This document shows, piece after piece, positions 1-11,729 of a stretch of DNA of 64,000 nucleotides (its first letter is position 1; each line of letters starts with the position of its first letter). Below the pieces are notes generated by a model. The model was given only the letters and a program-made list of their open reading frames with translations, did not search any database and was not told where the DNA came from. Both the position numbers and the translations under genes were made by a program. Where the stretch lies: contig NC_053149.1 in NCBI RefSeq assembly GCF_016808335.1, positions 28,827,339 through 28,891,338 on the forward strand, in the 5' to 3' direction. This DNA comes from Panicum virgatum. Its lineage: Eukaryota > Streptophyta > Magnoliopsida > Poales > Poaceae.

Positions 1-615
1 AACTGTACCAATCCTGAAGGCTTCACCAGAGTATCCTATACCGTTGGAAGTGTCTTGAAGTCTACTTTACAAAGATATCCAATTCGAGTACTTTGGATAA
101 CCCAGCAATGAGATTCGAGTAATTTAGTGAAGACTGCTCTAGAACCATGTAGTTCGGACTGGTTCGATCTGAACACCCCGTGAAGTGTTCCAACTTCTGT
201 ATTTTTTAAATGGGCTTGTTTGTAAGGCCACCAGCCCAACTAGGAAGGATGTTCCTAGTATAAATATCACTTGTACACCTAGTGGAAACCCTAAACACGA
301 ACTGAACTCAAAAACTAGAGAAGCCAAATGCTCTTGTCCTTAGGGTTGTGCCATAGCTGCCCCCTTAAAGATTGGGAGTTTTCTCTACCATTTGTTCTTG
401 TGTTTCCTTGTGATTTGCAAGAGCATTGCCTCTACCTTGTATGGTTCAGGTTAGGCATCGACTAAATCGTGTGGTTGGGCGAAATCATTTGTCACAAGTG
501 GTTGTTCGAGCAACTGTTGGTGCCATTTGTTCATCAAGTTGCACGAGTCAAGTTATCCCTAGATCCTACACTGTGATGATCGGGCTAGCTCCCATATCAT
601 CTTGGTATTCAGAGC
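1..615 (+). repeat. Right part of a copia-type LTR with degenerate PBS
   Basis: A TATA-like box (tataaat, about 259-265) follows a GC-poor upstream stretch, and the sequence then runs about 335 bases to TGGTATTCAGAGC at 603-615. That string is the initiator-Met tRNA primer-binding site of many copia elements with one extra T. The layout (promoter, leader, then PBS) is what the 3' half of a plus-strand 5' LTR looks like. The left end lies outside the window and no matching second LTR or gag follows, so this is probably an LTR remnant. I see no coding function in the short ORFs here. Confidence 0.4.
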
Positions 616-1250
616 TACGGTTTACTCAGTAGGATCTTTACCTCTAGTTTCCCCTTTCATTTACTATCCTAAACTGAAAATACCAAAAATTTCCACAACC
701 CATAACCCGATTTGAGATTTCAGTGAGTTTGGTTAAGTTCTAGTCCAAAGATTGAGTTTGGTTCCTGAACCATTAAGGGCATGTTCACGCTTCTTAACGA
801 CCAATTTCAAGCGTTAATTTGAAAATCAGAAAATCTTTAGAGATTAAATATTTCATATGCATTTTTATTAAATAAAGTAAAAACCCACTATGGTCTTAGA
901 AACTATATAATATTGGGAAAAGGACTAAATTGCAGGTTGTGAGGGCCTTGTGATCCGTGGAAAAAAAATCACTGACCAATCATACGACAAAATTCAAGCT
1001 CACATGGATCAAAGGCCCTGCATGCAGCATCAAACCAACATACCAGAAGTTTATGCACGCAGAGAAGTGACAAGAGGACACGTGGGAGGCCACAAGAGTA
1101 GACTGGAGGTGGTTGGGCCCACCTGGCAGTCGGTCGAGTGGGCCCAGCCTCGACCAACCTCTAGCCTCTGCAGGAAGCTTTCTCCCTCCTTCCTTAAGTC
1201 GGTTCCAGGTGCCAGAACTGATGAAACTCGGCACAAGACCCCCTGTTAGC
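616..1250. other. Unassigned AT-rich then mixed sequence, no gene seen
   Basis: Nothing recognisable is coded here. The stretch probably contains the left (U3) part of the LTR whose TATA box lies at 1257-1264, but I could not place its TG start. Confidence 0.3.
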
Positions 1251-2363
1251 TCTCCCTATAAATATGAGAGGGGGGGATAAGAATGAGGAAAGCACAAGTT
1301 GAAGCTCTTCTCCATTTCTCACTTGAGTAGTTCTATGCTAGTGGAGTTTAGGTCAAGTAGTTGTCGGGTCACCGGACGTGCTTCAAAGAATAGGTATGGG
1401 TTCGCTACTAGTTCTCTTTTGTAATATTCGGTCATGTATACTTGACTTATTTATAGTTATTTGTTTTTGCATGAATTATGCCCTGCGGTGTCAGACATAG
1501 ATTTCATGATTAGTTTACTTTGTTACTATATGCTTTGCCTGGTTAGAGACTTAGTTTTAGTTAAATTTTATGTGCTTCAGTATTCGTATGTTTGCTCTAG
1601 TATGATGTTTGTCCATCCGAATGCTGGGGGCTCCACGCGGGATACTGGAGTATCGCTTACTAGTGTAGACATGGCGTCTGGGTTAGTTAAGTATTGCTAG
1701 ATGTCGCCCTTTCCCACAGTTTGTAGAGGTAGCTTGCAGGTGTTGATAGCCCTATTTAGTGCCATTGTAATCCTCCATGTTCGGTTAGGAGGTAGGTGGG
1801 TTATAAAATACTGTGATGGCTTGACAATCATATATGTCAGCCATTTGCACGGTTCTCCCTTGTATTAGGAATAACTAGATAGAGACTAATCATATTAAGT
1901 GCAAAGTGTAAAGTATTAGTAAACAGTACAAATATCTTTAAGAACATTAGATAGACTTTGACTAACTAACTTCTACCTAGCTCCATGCCACTTTTTACTT
2001 TTGTTAGAGCTGAGTTTGCTTGTGTTTCACACTACCTTCAACCATATTTATCTTACCACTGTTCATGCACTTAAATATTCCATTGAGATTAGTTCATACT
2101 GCATATCTACAAAATTTAGTCACCGCCTTCCCTGCAGAAATATAAATAACACACTGGAATAATCTTTGGGTAAAATATTGCATCGGTGATTCTGTCCGCT
2201 TGCGGAATGATTCATGGTTCATGATAGTTTGATTTTCAGTAATTGCTATATGAAATGTCGAGGCATTGTTGGCACCGATGATGGGCAATTCTAAAGCCTT
2301 TACCGGAACCAGGCTGAACGACCCTATTTCTGAAGTAGATGTTACGAAATACCAACAAGCATT
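1251..2363 (+). repeat. 5' LTR (promoter to U5) of an Athila-like gypsy element
   Basis: TATAAATA at 1257-1264 in a GC-rich context is a core promoter. About 1.1 kb of non-coding sequence follows, ending near 2363 in the CA of 'accaacaagca'. Directly after it comes TTGGCGCCATTGCCGGGGA, the Asp-type primer-binding site usual for Athila-like elements. The gag at 2723 lies downstream on the same strand. The left border of the LTR was not identified and the 3' LTR is missing. Confidence 0.5.
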
Positions 2364-2478
2364 TTTGGCGCCATTGCCGGGGATTTCTGAAGTCCTTACA
2401 AAAACCAGGCTGAACGACCTTGTTTCTGAAGTAGATGTTACAAAATACCAACAAGCATTTTTTGCGCCGTTGCCGGGA
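2269..2478 (+). repeat. 96-bp tandem repeat carrying the primer-binding site
   Basis: PBS-like strings start at about 2269 (diverged), 2365 (best match) and 2461 (one base shorter), giving a constant 96-bp spacing. The intervening motif 'aggctgaacgacc' starts at 2311 and again at 2407. Each unit therefore contains the end of the LTR plus the PBS. The period is a multiple of three and the plus strand stays open from 2266 to 2487, but I think the open frame is incidental. The best-preserved PBS is the middle one. Confidence 0.7.
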
Positions 2479-2722
2479 AAGGCATAAGTTAATTGTGTAG
2501 GCAAGGTCATGGGCAAAAGGGAAATGGAATATTCATTTGCTAACCAGGCTAACTTGGCTTATTTCCTCCTTTGTTGTGATGAAAACATGGTAGTGTATGA
2601 CTTATGCCTTCACGTAGAATCCAGAGTCACTTTTAAGAAGAGTTCGGCCTCGTGTCATACCTCCTCAGCGTACACTCTCGGCATCAGAACCAGTCATCAG
2701 TGCACCATCCGCTTCTAACTCC

Positions 2723-3705
2723 ATGGCTCAGAAGACTCTCCGGGATTTCTCTACTCCTTCTGCCAGCAATGTCCCAGTTGGGCTTGATGTCAATACTGGG
2801 GGAGAGAATTTCAAGATCAAGACGGGCTTAGTCACGATGGTGCAGGCCAGCCCTTTCTGTGGCAAGGCCAATGAGGATGTCAGCGCCCACCTCCAGCAAT
2901 TCCTGGAGCTTTGCAGTACTTTTGTTATCAAGGGAGTTTCGCAAGATGCTATCCGGTTCCAATTGTTTCTGTTCTCTCTTCTAGGGAGAGCGGAGCAGTG
3001 ATTCTATGCTAACAGAAGTTCAGTGAACACTTGGGATAGTTGCACCAAGGCATTCCTCGTGAAGTTCTTCCCAACGGGCAAAACCAATGCCCCACGTGGA
3101 AGAATTTCGAGTTTTCAGCAAGTGTCCAAGGAGACCATTTATGAAGCTTGGGAGCAACTTCAGGAGTACATCCTAGAATGCCCGCACCATGGGATGGACA
3201 ATTGGCTCATATTACAAAGTTTCTACAATAGACTAACTTAGACAACCCGTGATCATGTAGACGCTGCAGCTGGTGGAGCTTTCTTCTCTCTGGCCCCTGA
3301 AAGAGCTATATCTTTAGTTGAGAAGATGGTTTCCAACCAAGATTGGAGTGATGATCGACTCCAATCACATCAGTTGGGCACGCACTCCATCAAGAAAGCT
3401 GACGTGCTAGCTACGAAAATTGATCTCCTCCTCAAGAAATTTGAGGTATATCCACAAGATAAGGCTCCAATGCAGACACTTCAAGCCTTAGATTCTTGCA
3501 TGATATGCGAGGTCTATGGAAATACTGGACACTCAGGCAATGACGGCCCAGAAACCCATGAAGAAGCCATGTTTATCAACAACAATGAATTTCGTCCACA
3601 AGTAGATCAAGGTGGAACCAACGACGCCCATTCTATCAAGGAGGCAATGGAAACTCAAATTTCAATCCCAATCAACCTACCTTGATGGATTTAGTCTATG
3701 GTCAT
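2723..3705 (+). pseudogene. gag: Athila-like gypsy gag, broken and 3'-truncated
   Basis: The translated pieces 2723-3001, 3023-3241, 3326-3685 and 3682-3705 line up as one gag capsid protein. Landmarks are MVQASPFCGKANEDVSAHLQ, a LLGRAEQWFYANR-like segment running across the stop at 2999-3001, and a fish-scale pattern ending in DNWLILQSFYNRLT. A degenerate zinc knuckle begins CMICEVYGNTGHSGN and has lost its last Cys. At least one in-frame stop and several frame changes break it. At about 3705, within the conserved LMDLVYG(H/Q)A segment, the sequence switches to an unrelated element, so the C-terminus and all of pol are absent. Capsid function is known for the family; this copy is dead. Confidence 0.75.
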
Positions 3706-4772
3706 GCTGGTGGTGGTAGTGTTGACGCCACCGTGATGAAGGCCCAGCTTTGTTCTATGCGCGATGCATCGTTCGAGTGGCCTTCGCCGGAGGAGGTCCA
3801 CCCCAACGCCCTGCCCCTGCTGCCAAAGAACATCACCAAGAACTTCACGGCGACTTTCTTCAAGACGTGTGGGCGAGTCCTCGTCTGGGCCGAACCCGAG
3901 CGGTTGAAACAGCAGGTAACCTAAGGGTTTTGGATCCGTAGTGTTTTTGTTTGGTTGGAGCACTAACATCATTCGTTTTGCAACTTCAAGCCAACGTCGA
4001 GGCCTATGCGCGCACCTTCCTTGGCCCTACTAACGTTGGGAACCTTCAGGACGCAGCCTGTGGGCAAAGGAGAAGCCCCTGCCGGCGGCGAAGGTGGTCC
4101 CGAAGCTCCTCGGTCCAACGACGACGAAGATGTAAATGTCGAGGGGTGAATATTTTCAGAGTTAGTCGTTATTTTGTAAGAGACAAGTATTTTCTTAAGA
4201 AACTAACACCTTCGGTGTCTGCACAGGACCCTACATTGGAACCTGCGCCGATTACCGAAGGTATTCTACCATTATGGATGAATCAGGGTACTTTCTATGT
4301 TGCCGGTGGTTTATGGGCGAAGTATTTGTTTGGGCACCCGTGGGGTACCTTCGAGGAATGGTGGGAACGTAGGGAGCGAAATTAGGAAGTGGGTAATGCG
4401 AAGGCCAAATGCATATGGGCCGAGTTTTCACGTGACAAGGAGAAACAAGTGAAGATTCTTGCTGATCGCTCACTTCGATGCAAAATTAAACATATTTTAG
4501 ACACCGATAGTCCTTATGCGCTTGCGGCGGGGCTTCTTGAACCCAAGTCGGAGCCTGTTGATGAAGTTCCCGATGCTGGGCACTTCTCGTATCACTTCCG
4601 AGGTGACACCATGTCCGAAGGGGACTGATGGCAGGCTTCTTTCATTGCAAGGCCAGCATTCGAGGCTTATCTACGAAGGATGGCCGAAGAAATTCTAGAC
4701 CGCGCGGTCCGCAAAGTCATTGAAGATGTGCACCGCATAGTGTTTGAGGAAGAAGCTTCCGATGTAACGATG
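3706..4772 (+). pseudogene. Antisense ORF of T1 (spliced, broken)
   Basis: This lies downstream of pol but on the opposite strand to T1, as in Grande-type Tat elements. Exon-like pieces are about 3706-3914 (ends LVWAEPERLKQQ before GTAACC), 3989-4140 (low-complexity Gly/Glu/Pro stretch), 4228-4380 (contains FMGEVFVWAPVGYL, repeating the VWA-x-P pattern of exon 1) and 4389-4772 (ends EEASDVTM). Intron-like GT...AG segments lie between them. Frame changes and a stop at 4383-4385 break it. The function is unknown. Antisense ORFs at this position are established for Tat-lineage elements; assigning this one to that class is inference. Confidence 0.55.
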
Positions 4773-5070
4773 TAGTGATTTGATGGGCAAAGCCCCATAT
4801 GTAATTGTGACTTCGCCAGTCTTGGTGAAGAGGTGTTTGTAACTTGACACCTTCGTCTTGTAAGTGAAAACTGGGCAAAGCCCTTTGTAATCGAATTTTT
4901 TATTTCCGAAGTATGATGACTTGCGCCTCATACCTATGCGATTAATTTGTGTGCAAAGCGCACCCCCTACTGTGGCAAAACCAACTGAATTATCTCGGCT
5001 CAAGTATGCTGGCCATCACCATAAAGGCAACACCGACTCAAACGCACTTCAAACGGAACAATTCTTGGTT
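4773..5070. other. T1 non-coding 3' region, left piece
   Basis: The sequence contains repeated 'gcaaagccc' and 'cttcg' words shared in style with 8934-9788. It is the part of T1 cut off from the rest by the long LTR that starts at 5071. Confidence 0.45.
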
Positions 5071-8000
5071 TGTCGGGTAACGTCCCGATACAACCACCGG
5101 ATCTCGGAATGAACAAGCATACCCTGCGTGAAGGCGAGTCCAGAGATATTACAACCATATATCTTACAACACAGGCATAGTAGTTATTACAACAAGTTCA
5201 AAGTATTATTACAGGTCCAAACTCAGTAAAACGTTATACAAGACATAAGTTTAAAGTTCAGAGTTTAAGCAGCGAAAAGAAAACACAACGGCTACAACAC
5301 GTCGCAAAAGGATACCAAGCTAGCCAAGCAAGGTATCACTCGTCGGGGTCATTGCCACCGGAGACGGATCCCACTCTACGGACCAGCCATAGGGCAATGA
5401 GCAGGGCCAAGTCAGACTAGCGGTCTGGTCCTCAAAACTCATATCTGAAACAGGATTCAACAGCAAGGCTGAGTATACTAATACTGAGCAATACTTAACC
5501 GTCAACGGATATACTTAGTCCACTTAGCTAGACTATGCAGGGTTTTGTAAGGCTCTAGTTTTCCTTTTTCTGAAAAGTAACAAAGAGTAGGTCCTTAATT
5601 TCACATTTTAGCTTTCAATATTCTAGTTGATTAACCATTCTATGTAAGCAACTAATTCTAATCAACCATGGTAGAACTTTAGTCAAACATCAAGATTGAT
5701 CATAATAATATTACTCTTATTACTCTGTGTGGCAAAGGGATCAAGTAGTCTCAATATCCGCGAGAGACGAATGATTCGAATCGGATTTTCAACCTTGCAA
5801 GGTAAACCTAACACACACGTTTGGAACACCGTCGGGTCGTTCCCACACAACCGTTGACCTTTCATTCCGTCTTGTGGATAGGGTCACTCTCCCCGACTAC
5901 AGGGCAACAACTTCATCCCTGCACCCGTGGTGTTGCGCAACATAAACATAAATAAAAACCTATCTCTAAGAGAGAGTGAAAGGTATATCCACTCGCCAGT
6001 CCGATCAGCTACTAGGCTTACCGCGTACCATATTTACGGCATGTGGCTAGTACGTTCAAACACTTAACCACCGCTACCACACACCGTGACCTTAGCAGAA
6101 TTCATCAACACAGATGGGGTCTCACCCAAGGTCATGATATCGAACATGACCCCGTCCGACGTCCTTATAGTGATTGTAGATAAAAGAAAACAAGAAACTC
6201 CTATTAAGCTCGCGAGTGACATGCAATCACTCGACTTTTACCGGTCCTATAAGCATAGCAGTTACTCGAACTCAAGTCTAGTGTTCAGCACATAGGTTCC
6301 TAGGATCATGCATCTCGGGTTTCAATTCAAATCCTAAGAACTGTAAATGCACAAGTAAGTAGTATATAAAGTGCATAATTTGAAATACTAGGTTTATGTC
6401 CGGGGCTTGCCTTCGCGGTAGTCCCTAGCTAAATCAGCCTTGGGCTCTTCCGGACTTTGGCCCGGGTCTTCAGTCAGTGTAGCGGCATTCACCTGGGCTT
6501 CTTGACCACCTCCTTCGGACTCTAGAATCAGCTCGTACGTCCCGTCCACTAGAACAGTCGTATCTATATGTGATGCAAGAAACGGTATTACAACATACAC
6601 ACTTCGCGATAAAGTTGCAGTCTAACAATTAGCAAACATAACTTAGCATATGGGCAATCATTTATAGAGTAGTTATTTAACATGTCTTACTACACAAAAT
6701 AACATGATTAACCTCACAAGACAACTTGATTCTCTTCACAAAGTAAGTTTTAGTTAGTTCACATAGCATGTAAATCATGGTTTGCTAAGAATTAAGCAAC
6801 TCAGTACACAACCAGTATTTAAATTCAACAAAATTACTTCCAACAGGAAGTACAGAGAGCAATCTATCCTGAAAATTTCATACCATTTCATGCAGCCAAT
6901 TATTCAGAATAAAACATTTACTCAGACAGCACCTAGAACAAGATTAAATTCTACAGACTAAACTAGAGCAAATCAGAGGCTATAAATTTAACAAGATATC
7001 GATACAGAGCTAACACAGCTACTGCAAATATTTCAGAATTTATCTAGGCATAAAACAGAAGTAATAATTTTGACAAAATTAAACCACATATGGTAAAACT
7101 AATTAGTACATAAAGTTCTATAATGTTTCTGGATCCTAAATTTTACAGACATGAACATATTACTAAAATAGAGTTCCACAAATATTCTCAGATTTTTCTA
7201 AGTAACGAAACTATTTACTATAATTAAAGACTACTTAACAAGTATTAAATCAAAGATATAGTTAAACAGATCTAAAATTTCCCAAACTTTCGCAATAGCA
7301 AGGATTTAGTGCCATGCATGCATGAAAACAGTTTCAGACACAGAACTTTAATATTTCAACTAGCATAAATACATTAGCAAAACTAGTAGATCTAGGAATC
7401 TTGAAACTTTGACCTAGTTAAATATGTCAAAAATGTTCAAATTTTTACCAGGTACTAGTAACACTGCAAGACACATTCTAGCCAAAAACCACATGAAGTA
7501 ACTGAGTACAAGTCCTAGAACAATTAAAGCCTATTTATTTTATTCTTTTTCTTGGATTAACATGCAGACCAAAACTGAAGATGTGTATGTACCAAAACTT
7601 ATAGGTCTTGTAACAAGGATTCCAAAACATTTGGATTTGTATTTTTCTGATTTTTCTACGAATTTCTAGGCATTTTCAAAGTTCACTGATTTGAATTCTA
7701 GAGTTCATGTTGTTTTACACTTGGACCCCTGGAATCAAGTTTCTAAATTACGAATAGGTCCTTTGCCGGGAAACAAGAACAGAGCCGCCGTTTCGGCTCG
7801 GATTCCGGTGAAGTTCGGCACCGGCGATGAGGGAAAGGTGGGGGGAAACGATGAGGATCTCGAGCTGCAACTTTTGGTGGCCCTGGCTCGGTGGGAGATG
7901 GTCGGGAGGGGACTCGTCGGCGGCGAATAGCGGCGTTCGGCGTAGGGGATCGGCGGCGAGGATGCTCTGGCGGTCGAGGGTGGAAAAGGAGTGGCCGGGG

Positions 8001-8933
8001 AGCTGCGCAAGAGCGAGGTGAAGCTAAAGGTGGGGTCTGCGCGAGCGGAGCGGCCGTGGAGAAGCGGGGCGACGATGAGCTCTAGCTCGCCGGCGTTCGG
8101 TCGGGCGGTGGCGGCGTTCTGGGGGTTTGGGGCTGGGAACTGGCGAGAGAGCAAGGGGATTGGAATGCGGGGGTTCCCCTAGTGCTGAAGCGCGCGAGAG
8201 AAGGGGAGCCGGGGCTCTTCCCCAAGCTTGCCACGGCGGCGGCGAGGTGGCGGCCGCGGAGCATGACCGGGATATCGTGGCGAGGGAAAGGGGGCTCCAG
8301 CGCAGTTGGAGTGGGGCCAGGGGGTTGCGGGGGTGCCACGTGTGGCGGTGGGCAGCAGGAGGTGGCCTGCGGCCCTCCCTCGGCGGCGAGCGGCGCCGCT
8401 CTGCGCCGGCAGCAGAGGAAACAGAGAGGGAGAGAGGAGGAAGACACAGGCTGGACTTGTTTGCAATTTCAGAAAAGTTTAGGGGTCCTACTGTAAAACA
8501 AAAATAACTCCTAAACTAGGGCTCAAATGAAAAAGTGCCCAACATGAAAGTTGTTCATCTTTTCAAGATTTACAACTTTGATGTTGTGCAAAAATTTGAT
8601 TTGACCAAAGGTTGAAAGGTTATTTTGAAAACATAGAAAGGCTTTTGAATTTAATGGACTTTCATCTTTTCCAAAGCAAATTCACCTTAATTTCAGACTT
8701 AAAAGTAAAATTTCCTGCCATGTAATGATTACACTAAATTTTAGAAAGAAACCCTCCACAAAAGTAATATTCACCCATCTTATTCAAATTAAATTATAGG
8801 AAGGTCCATGCATCAAATCATATTTACACAACTAACCTTATTATTTTTTTAAATAAGACCCTTATTCAAGCAATTAAGCACATGATGCATAAAATAAATA
8901 CAGTTCTACTGTGCAGACACCTAAGGTGTCACA
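5071..8933 (-). repeat. Long LTR (probably solo) of a Tekay/Del-like gypsy element
   Basis: On the minus strand it starts TGTGACACC (8933) and ends CCCGACA (5071). It contains no pol and has T1 sequence on both sides. Its layout parallels the plus-strand LTR at 47148-50499: a GC-rich block (7730-8450), an AT-rich middle, a short acidic reading frame ending in EGK (about 6560-6400, minus) and a second short frame near the R/U5 end (5450-5320, minus). I found no clear 5-bp target duplication (left flank ttggt, right flank cctac), so the exact ends are uncertain, or the site was altered later. Confidence 0.55.
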
Positions 8934-9788
8934 CCTACACCTTGTGTTTGGCGATATTTTAGGGGTGTCTGACTCTGCAAGTACACAATACTTATGTTCG
9001 CGAAGCGCCACCCCCCCCCCCCCTCTCTTCCGTGCTTGGATGGCGGGGCGCACCAAAAATCATCATCTTGGGGTGTTGCTCCCCAGAATTTTGGGATGCG
9101 TTGTGGCAAAATGGTAATGTGCCTTCAGCGTTTCTCTCAGAAGGACTTTTCTTTAGGGGGACCTTCGGCTCTTTAGCGCGCATAGGTGGGCCCTAGCCTT
9201 CGGCTTTCGCTCGATAGGAATTTCCATGCCTTCGGCCCTTGGCGCGAGAGGACTTCTCTTTAGGGGGGACCTTCAGCACTTTAGCACGCACAGGTGGGCC
9301 CTAACCTTCGGCTTTCGCTCGATAGGACTTTCCCTGCCTTCGGCGCTTTGTGCAAAAAGACTTTACGATTGAAAAATTTGCAAAGTGAAGCCTATGGGTG
9401 CTGCAGGCAATTCAGCTCGCGAGCCCTGGGCTTACTTCTCCAAGTGTTATTCACTTGTAATGCGCCGATGACTGCCCTCTTCACTGTGACGAAGAGGGAT
9501 AGACGCTTCGGCGCTCTCTTCTGTGTGCATTGCTATTTTTTTCGGGGACCTTGTTTATATTTCACAAGGGGTTACATAGGGTTGCCGCCTCGTTAAAAAC
9601 GTCACACCTTCGACAACCAAAGAGATTGAGCGAAGGCTTCCTCTATGAGGAAAAGAGTATGGGCTCTTCGGTACATGATGCAAACTTGTTGCGAAGGAAG
9701 AGTTTACAACTTATTTTCAAAAATGAGAAAAAAAAAACTAAACATAATTGTAGCGAAAATGGCCTCTCATGCCATATTTCAATATAAT
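8934..9788. other. T1 non-coding 3' region, middle piece
   Basis: There is no coding signal. Words rich in 'cttcgg' and a partly duplicated block (about 9140-9240 against 9245-9345, both with 'aggtgggccctaaccttcgg'-like text) resemble the LTR and UTR style of T1. A run of about 15 C occurs near 9008-9022. It is interrupted at its right edge by the copia-type LTR starting at 9789. Confidence 0.45.
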
Positions 9789-11254
9789 ATTTTGGCGATT
9801 GATGACACACACAACACTTGGACTAATGTGATTGTTAAGATGAACATTCCCAGGCTTTTTAGGTTCAAGTGATGACAAAGAGAAGATAGGCGTAGCTAGG
9901 CCCGAAGGGCCGCCCCTACGGGGGACCGCCTCTTCGGTCCAAAGGACAAGAATCGAAGAGACTGTGAAGAAATTCAATACACCGGTTGAACCGATGTTAA
10001 GGAAAAGACACAAGCCGGTGTAATTGTCCAGAAGCTGGAAACTGAAGATACACTCACCAGATTAACCGACGTTGAAGAAAATGCATACGTCGGTGCATTG
10101 CCAAACGAAGACCGATGAAAATACATACACCGGTTGAACCGACGATGCATCGGTCAATTGCATCGGTTCAGTTGTCCAGAGAGGTGGTTTTTGGAGGAAC
10201 GTGAAGAAGTTACTATCACCGGTTAAACCGACACTAATTTTACATACACCGGTTGATTGCATCGGTTAAACCGGTGATACACCGGTTAATTGCTAACGGC
10301 TAGTTTTTCAAGTGGCAGTTTACATACACCGGTTGAACCGATGATGGCTTTTGGGGTACGTCGGATTAACCGGCGTTAAGCACATTTCTGGCAGCTTTTC
10401 TCCAACTGGCTATATTTGCTTGTGCTGCCTATATATACCCCCAAGGCCGGGTCATTTGAGGTTGCTGGAGTTCAAGGAAGTATACAAGAGCAAAAGATCA
10501 TCTCCAACCACCATAGAGCTTCATTGTACATCATATAGGCTTAAACACACTTGTGAGAGTGCTTAGTGCTTGTTTAGGCTTAGTTCTTGAGAGAACTAGC
10601 TTGAGAGAAAGCCTTGCTGCGGCAAGCACCTTGTGTACTTGTCGTGTGACCCTCCGACTTGGTGTGGAGTGGCAACGACACTTTGTGCGGGGAAGGAGGC
10701 CCCTACTTGGTGTTAAAGCTCCAAGATAGTGAAGACGGTGCCATGGTGACGCTTCGAGATAGACGGTGGCGGTGACCTCGTCTTTGTGACTTGGCGTCAC
10801 TTAGCCTTTGCTTGTCGGGAGCCTTGGAGGTGTGGCAAGACGGTGATCAAGCGAAGAGACTCGGCATCACACTTGTTCGTGTTGGACAAGTGGCCGTGGA
10901 CGTAGGGAGGGACTTTGGTGTCCTAACCGAACCACGTTAAATCGTGTGTCTTGGTGTCTTCACGGGAGTTTGCATATCCTCTCCCTTACCGCTTTACTTA
11001 CCGCATTACGTTTCCGCATTTACTCTCTCTTGCTTACCTTTACTTTCCTAGTTAGTTTGATTAGGATTGGCTATAGGTTGCAAGTCTTTTGGGGTAAGTA
11101 GAAGGTAGCATAGATAAACCTTAGTCATAACTAGCATGTGTAGGACGTGTTAGGTTTATCTTATGCAATTAGATTGAGCCCTAGGTTAAAAAGCGATTAG
11201 CGATCCTATTCACCCCCTCCCCCTCTAGGGTCGGACACCCCGGTGATCCTTACA
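9789..11254 (+). repeat. Solo copia-type LTR with 5-bp TSD (ataat)
   Basis: The direct repeat ataat at 9784-9788 and 11255-11259 brackets a 1.47-kb segment that begins ATTTTGGCGATTGATGACAC and ends in a 'ctctagggtcgg...ccttaca' terminus characteristic of a grass copia LTR family. A TATA box (ctatatata) lies near 10430. Upstream of it are several copies of an imperfect palindrome, ACCGGTTGAACCGAT. No internal region follows, so it is a solo LTR left by LTR-LTR recombination. The first base pair is not the canonical TG, so the left end may be shifted by a base or mutated. Confidence 0.7.
9980..10345 (+). promoter_or_regulatory. Cluster of ACCGGTTNAACCG-type imperfect palindromes in LTR U3
   Basis: Copies or half-copies of (a)ccggttgaaccgat occur around 9981, 10129, 10218, 10248, 10272, 10282 and 10328, all upstream of the TATA box near 10430. 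Many are preceded by 'tacatac'. Repeated dyad motifs in a U3 region often act as transcription-factor sites. No factor is assigned here. Confidence 0.5.
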
Positions 11255-11269
11255 ATAATAATGCTAGAG

Positions 11270-11729
11270 CATGTCTTTGTTCCAAGAGTACAAGTCTTTG
11301 ACCCCATCAAGGGCACGAAGCCTACAAGCTTCGGATCTTGCCATCGAAGTGACCAGGAATAGTCCTTCCCACTTGCTATGCATCTTCCCCTTCAGCTTGT
11401 TCTTCGGGATGCGGCGAAGCACGAGGTCACCCTCTTTGATCTCCCTCGGCCTTACTTTCTTGTTGCGCCACCTTTGGGTCTCCTCCTAGTATTTGCCGAG
11501 ATTGATAGTTGCTTGTGTGTTGACGGCTTCGATTGTGTCGATAGTTGGCTTCATGTCTTCCTCGGAATTCTCTATTCTGTAGGACCCATGCCAAAGCTCT
11601 TCTGGGGTCATTGCTTCTTCGCCATAGAGGAGCAGCTTGAAGGGTGTAAACTTTGTTGCCCTTGACTGGGTTGTATTGTGTGACCAGATGACCTTCGGCA
11701 GTTCATCCACCCATTTGCCCTTCGACTGT
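11270..11729 (-). pseudogene. T1 integrase C-terminal part
   Basis: The minus-strand reading (best in 11710-11486) contains ELPKVIWSHNTTQSRATKFTPF and GEEAMTPEELWHGSYR. This is the conserved post-catalytic segment of Tat-lineage integrase that normally follows the DDE core. It is separated from the core (16488-15548) only by the element inserted at 11730-15542: the target duplication actgt sits at 11725-11729 and again at 15543-15547. The last part near the copia-type LTR is frame-shifted. Confidence 0.8.

Noticed and set aside
7691..8507. Cluster of overlapping ORFs on both strands
   Set aside because: They are in the GC-rich block of a long LTR. No frame has a recognisable domain and frames overlap on both strands, as expected from base composition.
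5071..8933. A target-site duplication for the minus-strand long LTR
   Set aside because: Flanks ttggt and cctac do not match, and shifting the ends by a few bases did not give a convincing pair.
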